Source: Nageia nagi (taxonomy: Eukaryota > Pinophyta). From it: 64,000 nt of DNA. The stretch is taken from contig JBITNC010000002.1 of assembly GCA_050084985.1 (NCBI GenBank), positions 5,270,001 to 5,334,000 on the forward strand, written 5' to 3'. Numbering within the stretch: position 1 is the first letter of the stretch; each line of letters starts with the position of its first letter. The notes beneath the pieces were generated by a model. It was given only the letters and a program-made list of their open reading frames with translations. It did no database searches and was not told the DNA's origin. This document shows, one piece after another, positions 36,301 through 49,445 of this stretch. A program made the translations under genes and the position numbers.

Positions 36301-38300
36301 GTTTTATTATGGGAAGATATATTTTGGATAATGTAATTGCAATCTAGGAAGGCATGGAATGGGCCCGATCCTCTAATCAAGATGCTCTAATCATTAAAAT
36401 TAATTTTGAGAAAGCATATGATTAGATGCAGTTCTCACTATGAATGGGGACTAGTCTGAGTACATTGCTTTAGGTTGATCTATTCACCAAGGTCTTCCTC
36501 TAGCCCCTTCTCTGTTCATTCTTGCTACTAAAGCCTTTGGCTATCTTCTAACTCATCAAGCTTCCAAAGGTCTTATTAAGGGAATTTCCCTTCCTAACTC
36601 TCAAGTTTAGCTTTTAAATGACCATTTCGTTGATGATTCCTTTTTCACTCTTAGATAAGATGAGTAATCTATCACAAATTCCCTCAAATGACTTGATAAT
36701 TTATGCTTAGTTTCATATTCTAGTATTCAATGGCAAAAACCCTCTTATTATAAGCAGTCTATTCATACACTTCCTGATTGGACTGCTCATTTTCCTTGGA
36801 AGTGGATTCAAAATGGAGAGACATTCATATTTCTAAGCATTCCTTTTTCCTTCCAATCTTCTCCTGATTAGCTTTAGAATTTTGTAGTATAAAAAGTTGT
36901 GAAAAGCTTAGTTATTGGGCAACTAAGAAGTTATCTTTGGTTGAAAAGTTTCAAATTTATACCAAGATGTCGGCTTCTACCCATGTCTACTATTCTTCTT
37001 ATTAGGTTCCTTCCAAAGCTTGTTATTAGAAACTTGATAAGATTCTATGTGATTTTATTTGGGCCTCTAATGTTCATAAGAAATATTTTCATAGAGTGGA
37101 TTGGAATATTTATTATCTTTCTCGAGTTGTTAGGGGTATCAAGTTGTTTAACTTCTAGAGCCAAGGGTATACTCTTTGTGTAAAGTGGATTTTAAGAGCT
37201 TTAAATAAAGAGAAAGCCTAGAAAATTCTTATTTGTCATTGTTTAGCCTTAGGTCTTCTCTTTGGTAAAAAAGTTTGAAAAGGCATGTCTTTGCAAACAA
37301 TTTTTACGATTCATGTGCTGGTCAAAATTATTGGCTCTTTTGTTATCAAGAGTATTTGGAAAGCTTAGGAAGTCTTCAAGCCTTGGGTTTCATGGCAACT
37401 CCACAATAAATCTATAGGGCCTCAATTTCCACAATTAATTTGTGGTGGTCTCCTATAATTTTTATTGAAGGTCTTCCTTTGGTTAAAATTTAGCGGATTT
37501 GAGTTTTAAGGTTTCATAAAAAGGGAATAGATTCTCTTTTTGATTTTTTTGATCCTCATACCAAGAGTTAGTTCTCCTAGAAAATTTTTAGAAGATGCTA
37601 TGGTATAAAGGTGGATGATAAAACCACTTTTGATATTATGAGTGATCATACTCCTTTCTCTGTTTGGTCTCGACTTGGCAGGTAATTTCAAAAACCTTGG
37701 TAGTTGGATTGGTCTTGGCCTAAGAATGTTAATTTTTTGAAATTCAAGCCTCATCTTGGATATACTTGGCTTTCCCCCAATGTTCCCATGGTTGATACTC
37801 TAGAATTGCAATGGGATTTGGTGTTTACTCAGTTGCGATAGTCTCTTTGGTTCAATGTAGTCTGGGCTAAGTATTTAGAACCTAAGAATAGTTTCTTTGC
37901 TTGGAGTTTGCTTCATCAGGGGCTTCCTATTAGCCATCGTTAAGTGTATTTGGATGTGGTTAACCCAACTTGTGCTTTTGTTTGGAACTAGAAGATTTTG
38001 TTCATGTGTTTTGGTCTTGTCCTAAAGCTCATGAAGTTTGGGATTGTGTTTACTCTTTTTTAATCCTTTCCTTACTTCTCTTGTTATTTGGATCCATGCT
38101 ATCCTAGGAGATCCTATGGTATTTTTAGAACCTCTTAGTGAAGTTTGGCATATTTTTCAAATTAGTGTTCTTTATCATTTATGGAAAATCAAAAATAATA
38201 TTATCTTTAGGAGATAAGAGGCTTCAACCTCTTTCTCTCTTGTTGATAAGTACTTTGTATTTTTTGACTCATGGTTGCAAGTTATGATTTAAGTTGAATA
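33385..38300 (+). mobile_element. L1-type LINE, nearly full-length but decayed
   Basis: The expected domains occur in order on the plus strand. A DUF4283-like ORF1 segment at about 33560-33940 contains HAQKVLSKGPWTF and PIWVKFSSLP. A CCHC zinc knuckle near 34000-34045 (CYCCQPSNHKIRDC) fits C-X2-C-X4-H-X4-C. Endonuclease remains begin near 34590 (WNVRGFTNPTH). Reverse transcriptase spans about 35980-36700, with MANGKAPRIDGFPFEFYKEF, a FEKAYD motif A, QGLPLAP and FVDDS. A zf-RVT-like tail lies at about 37850-38200 (FFAWSLLHQGLPISHR). Many stops and frameshifts rule out activity. The 3' end and any target duplication were not defined. Confidence 0.85.
35651..35753. repeat. Short inverted duplication inside the LINE
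   Basis: Arms of about 38 bp (35651-35689 and 35715-35753) are separated by 25 bp. The inner 17 bp, GCTTAAAGTGGGGGATA, are perfectly complementary. Only the left arm fits the LINE reading frame (LKVGDKLEK), so the right arm is probably an inverted copy produced by template switching. Confidence 0.75.
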
Positions 38301-41080
38301 AGTGATCATGGAAGTGCAACATTTACGAAATCTACTTGACCATTGGAGGAATGCTCCCTATCCTCTCAGTCATGTTCCACCGAAAGTTGCTCCTCCACCG
38401 TCGGAGTGATCTTAGAATCGAGGAGGCTGTGGTCGTCACCACTCCTATAGCTGCAATCATGTTCATCACTTGTATAATGCACACAACTCAGGTCCTTCAT
38501 TACAATGTCATTCATCTCAACCCTTGTAGAATCCTCTTCGTATGCAACTAGCAATTCTAGTTGACAGGATGTTTGAATTTTGTATAAATAATGGATGGGA
38601 TATTCCAACCTCTCCGTCTACTCACATGGTGGATTGGAGAGATGAGTTGTAACCCATGTCTCATGAGCTTTCAGGGAATGAGAAGCATGCCTACATTGAA
38701 GGAGGGGAATCCAATGATGGAGCCACTGATAATGATGGTTGGAATATCACGTTTGATGATAATGGGGGTGGGAGCATATGAACTTTGTTGATTACTTCCG
38801 CCCTCTTCACTCTAATGTATGAATATTGTTAAATGCTTGCTAGCTAGTTGGTTGGACTTTGAGATGTGTGTTGGTGGTAACAATTTCTCTTGACAGTTGT
38901 AGTTTTTTATGCATCAGTATTTTTTGAAAATTTAAAAATTTTGTATTATTGATGGTATGTTTTAAGGGGTGTGCAAATTCCACCTACCCTTTTTATATGA
39001 AGAAAGTTTCTTAATATAATAGAAAGACTTTTTTATTCAAAATAATAATAATTATCAAGTGATTTTATTTATATTAAGAAACTTTCCTAACACATTTTGA
39101 CGTTACCATAAATACAATATTGTATTTTGAGATGATGCAACAAATGACGCTATTACTAATGTGTCCATTAACGTTGAACCTAATGGCAAGATTTTAGGAA
39201 AAAAATTAAAAAAAAAATAACAAAGGATTCTACCGCGCACCCTGATGCTAAATAGGTTTTGTGTTGTAGTGCCATAAAATCAATCATATTCAAGGAATAA
39301 AATTATGCTATAATTTTAAATAATTAAGTTTCCATGTTGTTCTATATTTCAAAAGAATAATTAATTTATTATCTATTTTAATTTTATTATTGCAAATTGT
39401 TTAGAAAAAGAAAATCTTGGACATACCAATGTGGATTAGAGAAACAAGATTATTGCTTGTTTCAATCTCATAACCTTTAGATCTTTAAATAACATACTAT
39501 TTTTCCTTGACCTTAATATGACAATCCAAAGAATTGGAAATACCAATTTCATTATTGATTGAAAAAACCAAAGACAATAGTCTAAACAATTAAGTTGTCC
39601 CAAGTAGAAGATTTAAAATATTATTTGAAAGTATCCAAATTTTCTTACCATTTATTGCATCACCAATACATATAATATCTTGATTTTGGCCCAATTTAAA
39701 CCCATATCAACACTTTAGCAAATATAGTAAACTAACATTTTTTGTAAGGTTATTATGGTGGCCATCGTACCAAACCTTGGTGGATTTACTACAAGGTAGT
39801 TTTGGGTCCCTTTATTTATGGGATACAAGCATAAAACCAAGTGGTTAGTACATGGGTATCAACTTGAAGTTGTTAGTATACATTCAAGCATAAATGTTAT
39901 ATGAAAATAAGTGCTACTCACTAGATCTTGGAGTAGTCCTAATTGAGGAATGCAATAACTTTGTTGAAGCATAGTTAGTATTATTAACAATGGAGATATT
40001 GGTTAACAATTAGGTACCAAACACTTTAGTCATCTCCACCTAGTGTAGTAATAATATATCCACATAGAACTACAAATTGCATATATCTCTAATTACTAAC
40101 TTTGTGGATAAATAAATGAATTCAACAAAAGTGCAAGGTCTACATTTGAATCTTTCAATAATTATATTATGGAAGTAGATTTGCATTCAACTATGTTTAT
40201 CACTCATATGTCATTACTTGTACATACTGATAGTTTTTTTTCCAAAGAAGTAATAGTTTTTTTATTTAAATCATATCTCAAGATTTTTATTTCCAGTTTC
40301 TTCTAATTTCTTATTGCCACCCTAGTCTCTCCTATTTTTGTATTTTTAAGCACATTTCAACAGATACCTATCCTTCCATCTCTTCAATAGTATTGCAGGG
40401 CCTTTAATATTTGAGTTCTTCATTAATTTGAAAGAAACTATTATGTTTTAGTTACCATTATAGAGTTCCATTCAAAATTGACACTATTATATTATTAATT
40501 TCAGGTAACCATGTAAAGAGAATGAAAGAAAGAAAATAAATTAAATTTCAAAAGTGATAAAAAATAGGTCAATAGGAATCAAAAGTACTTCCATCTAGAA
40601 ACAAAAAAAGTGCTAGGATTTGGAAACCCTTGAGACTGACACTATAAGGGCTATAAGAACTAGAGTCTTGTTATGCCTTCATGATACACCCCTAAATTTT
40701 ACACATTTGGGGACCCTCAAAACACATTTATTTTGATATTTTTTGAATTTGATTTACAATTATATTATCTTTTGTATGGTCGTGGTCTTCAAGTCTTCGT
40801 ATTTCATTGCAATGCTTTGATTTGTGGATTGTATTTCATTTTTTATTTAGCTTAAATCATTTAGATTCAATAGCAAGATTTCTATTTTGAGTGAAGTTGT
40901 GCTGTGAGAATAAGAAGAATCTTATAAATCTTTTTTAGACATAAGGTGTTATAGTCTTTCCTTAGTGTTTATTTTGTTGAGTGATCATTTCCTTCCATTT
41001 TATGTGATTACCTTAGAGAAAAATGTTTTTGCTATCTTTTGCCTTTATTACAAGACCAGTAATCTTTTGGAAAGATTATT
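38301..41080. other. LINE 3' flank and intergenic DNA
   Basis: 38300-38820 has short open stretches that may be the LINE 3' region. From 38820 on the sequence is AT-rich, and no gene or element could be recognised. Confidence 0.4.
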
Positions 41081-41089
41081 CTAAGATAT

Positions 41090-41760
41090 TTCCAAGGATA
41101 TATAATTCTTTATTCTTTTTGGGTAAATTGTCATCATTAATCATGTTTTGCAACACATACTAAACTCAACTACATTGTCAAATTTTTTGATTAGCCTCAC
41201 TTTCACCATAATTTGCTAGAGTTATATTACTTTAATTCTGATTATTCATACACCATTAGAAACATTTTTTATTGATATATAATACTATATATTTTGTATC
41301 ATATATGTCATAGTTATACCTCATTTTATGTTGAACTTGACTCATTCATAGCATAGATGATATAGTTCATATTTCACCATGAATTGCTAAAGTTTTGCCA
41401 ATTCAATTATGGTGATCTTTATATACTTAGAAATTCTTTTCTAATACCTTTTTCCTTGATATATAATACTTCATACTTTGTGTATGAATTATCATTATTT
41501 CTTCATATTTTAATAACGTGCTTGACCTAGTTTCATTGAAGTTTATTGTGACATAGCTTAACTTTTACAAGAGTTGTTCTACTTCAATTTTGGTGATCTT
41601 TATATCATAGTAAAGCTCAATTCGATATCTTTCAATTGATATATAACATTTTATATTTTTTGAAGCTTTAGTATGACAAATTCATTAATCTTTTAAGCAC
41701 TTCGCCAAGTCTTGAGGCATTTCAAAATTTTGTCAAACTTCAGAGTTGTTACTTAGAAAC
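41090..41760. repeat. ~180-bp tandem repeat, about four diverged units
   Basis: Units carry GATATATAATA(C/A)T(T)ATA-type cores near 41098, 41273, 41456 and 41637, spaced about 175, 183 and 181 bp. Each is followed by GT(A/G)T...ATCAT-rich and later CTTCAATTTTGGTGATCTTTATAT-type segments. The spacing resembles satellite DNA of nucleosome-repeat length, but the array is short. Confidence 0.6.
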
Positions 41761-42600
41761 TTTCAAGTCATATTAAAGCCCTTTAGTGGAAAATTATTCA
41801 TGGTCAACCATTAAATTCTTCACTTGTTATCCTATTTTATTGATCTAATGGGATTAAATTTCTTAAGTGATGACTATTTTAATGGGGATGAAGATTAATG
41901 TTGACTTTGTATTTAAACATTTAAATATTAAATGCCAATGATAAATGAAAAAGTACCACCTAATAAAGTATTGAATAAAATATTGAATATTTTATTATAA
42001 ATTTAAATAGGAGAGGTTACAGTTGAAGATGATAAGGAAATAGAAAATCAAGATCTTCCAACACCCATGCCAATTGTCAATCCTCAAGTATGGAGGAAAC
42101 GGGTAGAAATTGAAGAACGTTGGGGTAACATGAAGGAAGTTCTTAGATGGAAGGAAAAGAAGCATGAATCAAATCCTTTTGAAGAACTACCAAAGGCATC
42201 TATTATGGAAGAATGACCAAAAGATGGTAGATAGCCAAATACAATTGAAAGAGACTCCAAAATCATATATAATGTAACCCCATTCATGTTATTTACCTAG
42301 TAAAGAGACAAAGAAAATGAGTTAAGAGGTATTAAGTTTTTGCCAATAGGAGCTAATAAATGACTACTATTCAAAATAGACTAGTTGCTCCTTTTTGTTA
42401 TATTGGGTACCAAACAATAATATTTTAATTTGTTATACAAGTTTTGGGACTATGTCCAAAAAAAACTCTTAATCTTGTTTAACTTACCCAAAAAAAATTA
42501 TAATAAGTACTTTAAAAGGATTTAAAGTAAAAATCATTTGTTATTGAACATTGATGCTAATATTTGATTTCATTTTTCAAGTGATGGCTAAAAATAAAGT
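41761..42600. other. Intergenic DNA, no gene recognised
   Basis: Around 42003-42260 a plus-strand segment reads VWRKRVEIEERWGNMKEVLR and ESNPFEELPKASIMEE before stops. I could not place it in a family, and it has no start codon or splice context. Confidence 0.35.
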
Positions 42601-42639
42601 GAAGTATTCAAAGGTTAAAAATTGAAAGTATAGTCTACC

Positions 42640-43235
42640 ACAAGGGTGGGGAGGCCATGTAGAGAGTAAAAGTCAAACTAGCATGATCAACCAAGGGGAG
42701 ATGGTGCGAGACATGAAGATCATGAATATGGGGGATCAAAGAAGTTGGCAAGGGTGTAGTCTACCACACTCACAACTCCATTATGATGAAAATAAATAAA
42801 ACTACTAAAAGTTAAGAAACAAGATAGCCCATTGACCTCATATTTCACTAAGCTAAAGAAGATGCCCCCCATATGTTGTATCAAGACCATTCTTGTTCAT
42901 AGAAGTTCCTTGTAAGCCAAAATCACTAAGATCCAACTCTCAAATACAATGTCATTATCCCCAAGCTCATGAACATGTGTGCAATAGGTCCCAATACAAG
43001 CAATAAAATCACCCAAAAGGATGACATCCTCCATCATGGAATAATGGGAGATCTCTTAGTACAAGTCCATGTATGGCTCATTGTCAATGTGCATAACAAA
43101 TGAGGATGAAGATAAGGGAAAATAACACACAACAATGAAAACATCATAATAATGAGATGTACCCCTCCAAACTTTAATCCACATGTAAAAAGAGTGAGTG
43201 TCAAATGGCAATAATGAGATTCAAAGTCTAAGGTG
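42640..43235 (-). mobile_element. LINE endonuclease fragment
   Basis: With frame changes the minus strand reads VCYFPLSSSSFVMH, then EISHYSMMEDVILLGDFIAC, and lower down NGVVSVVDYTLA. The LLGDF core and the final VVDY stretch fit the apurinic-type endonuclease domain of plant LINEs. No reverse transcriptase follows. The family differs from the LINE at 33.4-38.3 kb. Confidence 0.6.
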
Positions 43236-43459
43236 ATCATGAATGACATAAGTCAAGCCCACATATCCCTGAACAGATCTTGATCTTTCAATCTCCCACT
43301 TGAAAGCTCAAATCCAATAGTAGCTTATAAAAATGGGGAATGGACGTTCAAGGCTCTCATGATTCTTAAAGAGAAAGATAAATCTCGTGAAAACATCACA
43401 TTGTTGATATTGCATATTTAATTACTTAAGCGACCAAGTAATGCATACACAATCGGTTT

Positions 43460-43850
43460 AATGAGTTGGTTTATGGTTGAACCTTGCATATTTGATGAGA
43501 TTAGTGAGCAAGTTTATGCTTGATCCTTTTGAGCTTCATTTGCAAGTAGTGAAACAAGTATTTACGCATGTGATAAGTACTTTGGAGTTTGATTGGGAAG
43601 AAACTCTAGATGATAGAAAATTAACTTTCAACAATTGTTTCTTTAAACTACAATTTGGTCAGTTGAAGTTGATTATGCCACTCTCTTCAGTTGAAGTTGA
43701 TTGTGTCACTCAAACAAAGGTAGAGTAAATGGCAACCATAACAACAATAACTCAAGCCTTATGGGTTGGATTCTCATGCAGTATTATGAATTCCCACATC
43801 GTCATAACTAGCACCATTGCAACAAATTCATTGTTTGGGGTGTTTTTTGG
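43460..43850 (+). mobile_element. Ty1/copia reverse transcriptase-RNase H fragment
   Basis: The plus strand from 43477 reads VSKFMLDPFELHLQVVKQVF, then ISTLEF, DDRKLT and LSSVEVD. Decayed RNase H sequence (ATITTITQALW) follows. These correspond to the end of the copia reverse transcriptase and the conserved SRF, WAGD-DRKST and ALSSAEAEY segments. Key acidic residues are lost and stops occur, so it is a relic. Confidence 0.65.
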
Positions 43851-45170
43851 GGTATAAGGTTCAACAATAGCTTTTTCTCAAATATATTTCAAAGACCATA
43901 ATGTAGATGTGTGTTTGATCAATGGCACCATAAAAAATGATAATTATGCTCTACATAGTTTTTATGGGAAATTTAAATCTATATTATGCTCACTCAAACA
44001 AAGTGTTTAGTCATTACTTCCTATTGTGAATGTTATTACGCCTTTCTTATGCATACAATTCAAAGAAATCAAAATGAATTAAAAAAACATGCTTTGTATA
44101 GTGTCTCACACTTAAAGTAAGATAAATCCTTTCCTTAAAAGGGGATTGTTTGTTTTCTTGATTGTATTCTCACTAGGGTCTCTTGTTGATGGTTCCTTAT
44201 GTATCCTCATTGTTGTTAACAAAGAATCAATTCCACTTTAGTAACATTTCAAGCATGCTATTTAGGGAAAATGGTGATCTTCCTTACCTAATGAAAGTGC
44301 TTCAAAAGTAGATTTTCAATAACTCTACAAACACCAGCTCCATAATTTATATAAGAATGTAAATTTAATTCCTTATATTCCCTGATGGTAACAACACCTT
44401 CTCCACCAAGCCTAAAATAGATAAACATAACCTAAAATTAGCCTATCACTTGCACACATCAAGCCCCAATATTGGACTTGGACTAAAATGATTCTTGACT
44501 ATAAGTGCGTGGAAAAGAGAACTACACAACATCATTAATGTCATCATTAGGTATTCCATACAATGACAACATCATCTATCAAAGAGTGTTGGCAGAGTTG
44601 GTCATTGGGTTCCTTGCTATGTCATGTGTCCCATGTTTCACTCTCAACAATGACATACAACGGTACTCCCTCTACAATCCCATAGATCGCTCTTGGTCTC
44701 CCGTGGACATTAATAAAATTTATTTCTTTCACCAACAAGCCTAAGACACACATACCTAAAATTAGCCTATAATTCACAAACATCAAGCCTAATAATGGAC
44801 TTGGACTCATTATAAACTCTCACATTCAAACCTCTCCTCAATTGTAACTTCCTAAGCTCTCACGATCTTATCAGATCCCTTTGAATCTTTGCTTGCAATT
44901 CTTAATTATTTCTTGAACTCTCACAACTTGCTAATGGATCCTTTATCTATTCTTGAACACTATATCTTTCATAGCATTAAGTGTGGCCTTTCATACCTTA
45001 AAACTTTATGAGATGTTTAAAGCTATCAATGATATAAGATTTAAGAAAAATCAAAGATTCAATAGTTTTATAAATTTTTTAATAGTTTTGACACACTTAT
45101 ATTTTGGTTTTTGGCATTTAATATATTCTAGTGTAACCTTAATTAAGATCAAAATTTTGCATTAGATTTT
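43851..45170. other. Possible copia 3' region with a ~324-bp spaced direct repeat
   Basis: Two similar segments of about 85 bp lie at 44400-44484 and 44728-44810. Both contain ACCTAAAATTAGCCTAT and ATTGGACTTGGACT-type text. They may be parts of an LTR of the adjacent copia fragment. No gene was seen. Confidence 0.4.
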
Positions 45171-47280
45171 ATTAAATAGGAGTCACTACAAGAGGAATAA
45201 GAAGAGGAAACATTTTCGACTTTTCTTTACAATTTTTTTGGATATATAACAAAGGATTTGCTTTATTTTGTGCACATTCATTTTAGGCTTGAATGGAACT
45301 TGTTTGAGATTTGGTCGCAATTAAATAGTTCTTCATTTGGTATCCCTCCGAGTGGTGCATCTTGAGCAACAATAATGAAATCTTTTAAAGATGAAAATCA
45401 TTTCCTTATTTTACTTGTCTTGTGCACCTAAATTATATGAGAAATAATCATTGAACTAGCTATCTATTTATTCTAGAAGGTACTTGGATAAGACCACAAT
45501 GCACCATTACAATTCCAACAAATACAATCAATTATATCATTGCCCATTAAGAATTATGAGCATCTTCATTTAGTCGACCAAGGGTGTGCCATCATAAGGG
45601 GGAGAATTGTGAATGACTACTCTATATTTCTAAATTAGTGCCTATTTATTCTCTTTCATTGTAACCATTACTAAGATGCAAGCTTTGCGGAGTTTTTTCC
45701 ATTTGAAGTCTAGTGAAATCTCCATCTAAATAAATGTTCTAAGAGAGAAAATGACTTTTTTTTGGCTCACAAGGCCCATAAAGTTCCCTTGACAACCTAG
45801 AGTGTCATCCAAGGTAGTCGAAGCCTTCTCAAGAGAGATATCTTTCAAATCCAAAGTCTCTTCCAAGAATATATGGTCAGCATTGAATGGATCAATTGTT
45901 TTCAAGAGGCTACAAACTCTAAGAGGGCAACCACTCATGAGGATGCTAGTGGGCTAGAGGGCAACCTCTCCTCAAATTTCGATTGTGTTCCCATTTCAAC
46001 CATGAGCAAGGCTTTCTTCCCTTTGACAATCCATACCCATGAATTTTGTTCTACCATTTGTTTCTAAATGGACTACTACTATGCAATAGTTTCCTATTTG
46101 AGGCATTCATGTTGTGTAAGAATATCTTATTGTTTGTCTTTTAAGTTCGATTATCACATCTTGGCGCTTTGGAGCTGTTGTAGATGTTGTTGTGGAATCT
46201 CAACAGCAAGGGGGTGCTTGAGATTGTTTGAGTTAGACTGATTTAATTCAGTGTGGAATCTCAACAGTACAGGGGCTTGAGATCGTTTAAATTGGACTGA
46301 TTTTCTCCTTTAACTCAGTGATAAGGTCATATTTTTCCTGAATTATTGTTGAAACAATGCCAAAAGATCTCTGAAACCTGTCAACTATTTCTCCAAACCA
46401 GAAAGCCTAAAACAAACTTATCCAACCAATCATCCAACACACAAAATATAGTTTAGTTTTAAGATTTTACATCATGATAGTCTTTCCCATAGTGAAAGTT
46501 AATTAAGATGGACGAATGCCAATAAATTCATTATGATATTCTCAAACTTCAATATAAGTCCACTATAGCTGTAAAAAAAATCATGGGGGTATTGCTCTTT
46601 AGGTAGATTACAGAACCCAAGAAGGTCAAGATGGATATGAAGGTTCAACCCAGCAACCATGCCTAATTAGAGATTTTCTAACAACATATGATAGATGATA
46701 ATGCTGCAGTTCAATCTTGCAATACTTTTTGTCTCTTATTTTCACAAGCAAAATACACAATAGCATGGGGATTTCGAGCTTCGCTGTTTGAAAATGAGGC
46801 TTTTATAACAATATAGTAAATTTTTCACAAAGGGTCCCAACAGTGCATAGGATCTATTCCTAACAGTAAGTAAATAATACTAGTTTGATTTTCACCGAGA
46901 CTAATAATATTCAGGATACAGTTGCTATGACTGGTGACCATATCATCAACCTATTGTTGGCTGATGGATGCCATGTTGATACTCCAACGAATTTACCAAT
47001 CCATTTCGGTCAAATCATGGCTTACTTTATCCGTTACAAAATATCAAAGTACTCATGATTTTGAAAGCAAAAGAAATCATACCACATTTTTACCTTGGGT
47101 GTGAATATGAAAGGAATCAATTCTTAAAGTTACTTGCTATAGAAAGAAAAACACAAAAATAAGGAGAGATTCAGCACCTAAGGCAGAAAACAAGACAACT
47201 ACAAATGCTTAAATATATAACAAACAAGTTCTCAACTTTGAAATTGCATAACTTAAAGCTGCTGTACACAGCCTGTTTCA
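45171..47280. other. Intergenic DNA with a 61-bp tandem duplication
   Basis: Two copies of a 61-bp unit lie at 46192-46252 and 46253-46314; each starts GTGGAATCTCAACAG and contains CTTGAGAT and GACTGATTT. No other structure or gene was recognised. Confidence 0.45.
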
Positions 47281-48880
47281 AAAATCTGCAAGTAACAGAC
47301 GATTACTCGCAGGTAACCACAATTTGAAGGTAATACCAGTAATCGGGGTCATTACTCGATTCTGGTGGTTTTTGAAGATTACTCAACCGTTACTAGACAA
47401 TTATCAAACTAGAGTTAAAAAACACGAAAAAAAAGATAGTAAACACCAAAATATGCCTTTTAACTAGCTCATTGTATTTCATTCTTCTCATTCCATTGTC
47501 TTTGTTTAGTTTTTTTGCTCTGCAGATCAGTTTGTGAAAGATTTGAAGGTTGAGTATCAATTTGAAGAACTTCACCGCTAATTTGTAATGTTTTTATATT
47601 TTGTAAATTTTCATATTTTGAAATGTTTTAAGTTTTTTTTGCCAAATTTTGATGCCCAATTTTTGCCAAGTACTCTCCAATTTTTTTTCGGCCATTCCAA
47701 CCTTAGTACACAGAACAAGACACATGCTTTTACTTTCATTGTTTTATCCCTGTACACATGGAAAGTGGCCAAAATCTACCTTACATTTAATATGGCAGTC
47801 TATTAAAGAAAAAAGCCTATTAACCATTCAGTGAGGCAGATAAGCAGAATCTAAAAGAGTCTATTTTCGGCCATAAGTCTCTCTCCACAAGTTCTCATTC
47901 ATTGATAAATTTAGCAAGCAGATCAAAAACTATGCTTTTATCAAGGAAACATGGGGACACATCCCCCTTGAGGATTGGGTTTCCCCATCCTCTCATCCCC
48001 AAGAACATGGGATGTCAAAGGGGACATTCCCTTGTCAAACCCCTTTTGAGAGAAATGACAGATGTTTCAAGCCTCGAGCACCTGATTGTCCCCAAGGATA
48101 ATTTGACCAGCTATTACTTTATAATATCAAAATTATAATATTAATAATTTTATTTATCAAGAGTAGAGAAGGTAGTTGCAGTGCATAGCTCTCTTCACCT
48201 TTGTGAGAGAGTTAAGCAAGAGTACAAAGCATTTCCAACTATTTGATGGGATGTAAATCCAAATGATCTGAGCCAAATTGATGAGGATGAAAATCAAGAG
48301 AAGTTTCTTCAGTTGCATGATGTTGAGAAGGATAGCTTCTCAGATAGATCAGTGGAGGATAAGCCATTGGACTTGAGTCATTAGGTTTAGATCAATAGTT
48401 TTACTTTAGTTTTCATTTTGACTTCACGTATGACATTATGATCATTTTGACTTCACATGAGTGATATGACATTAATTATTAATATTATGTATTTGATTCA
48501 TTTTTGAATATTATTATTTTAGTAACTTAGTTTCACTTTCAAATTTCAGTATTCTGAGTTCTCAATTTTCTATTTTTATTTTTAGTATTTACTATTTGAT
48601 ATTTAATTTCATATTTGATTTCAAATTGAATGCTTCATGAATAAATTCGATTATTGATCGAGTCAATGAATTGATAATATGAATGTAGATTGTAGAATTA
48701 GAAACTAAACTATATTTATTTCTAAAACATCTGAAATTTCTGAGAATTTTTACTAGTTTTATACCTGCCATTTCCGAACCATCCCCTAAAATCAGATCTC
48801 TGTACCCTACTGTCCCTAGGTTCGCGTACCCCTGTACCCAACCCATGTGTAACCTTAATTTATAGTATCAAAGGTCTGCA
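47281..48880 (+). mobile_element. Possible hAT-type DNA transposon remnant
   Basis: At 48160-48390 the plus strand reads VVAVHSSLHLCERVKQEYKA, then WDVNPNDLSQIDEDENQEKF. This resembles the segment after the C-terminal dimerisation domain of plant hAT transposases (VHSNLRL...WDV). Flanking DNA contains repeats of ATTACTCG-like text (47290-47400) and GGGGACA/TGTCCCC motifs (47950-48110). No catalytic domain was found, so the assignment is tentative. Confidence 0.35.
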
Positions 48881-49445
48881 GTTCAGTATTTGTAACATCT
48901 ACAAGTCACCGTCCACCAAGCTCCTATTATTTAAAGATTGACACACAGTTTAAAGTCAAATTATGGAACTAGGGATCCATTACCCATACAACAATCAAGT
49001 TATGTTTCATTAATCAAATTATATAAATAACATTACTTGCCGGTTTGCCTGAAAACAATAGGATACCCAGTGCAATTTAAAAAAGACATTCCATTATAGC
49101 TTTTAAAGCTAAACTAGCATGCATATGCAAAGCTCAAAGTAAAACATCTAGAATAAACTGCTACACGCATGGTAATTTTGTGTGGAGAGAAACTCTGCCA
49201 CATCACCTTCGGGTGGTTGACCACAAATCTCTACATTTCACATATCATGCTTTTAATCCACAAAGCAATGGTATATAAGGTTTCTTTCACGTGAACAATG
49301 GATACAAATTCCAAACGGGCAGCAGATTTCAGAAGAAAAATTTAGCATGCCCGGTGCACCATTTCTTTACAAGCTGTGCAACAAATTTTCAGCAACACAA
49401 CAGCTTTCACAAATAAAGTCATCCATATGCCTTCCCAGTATATTT

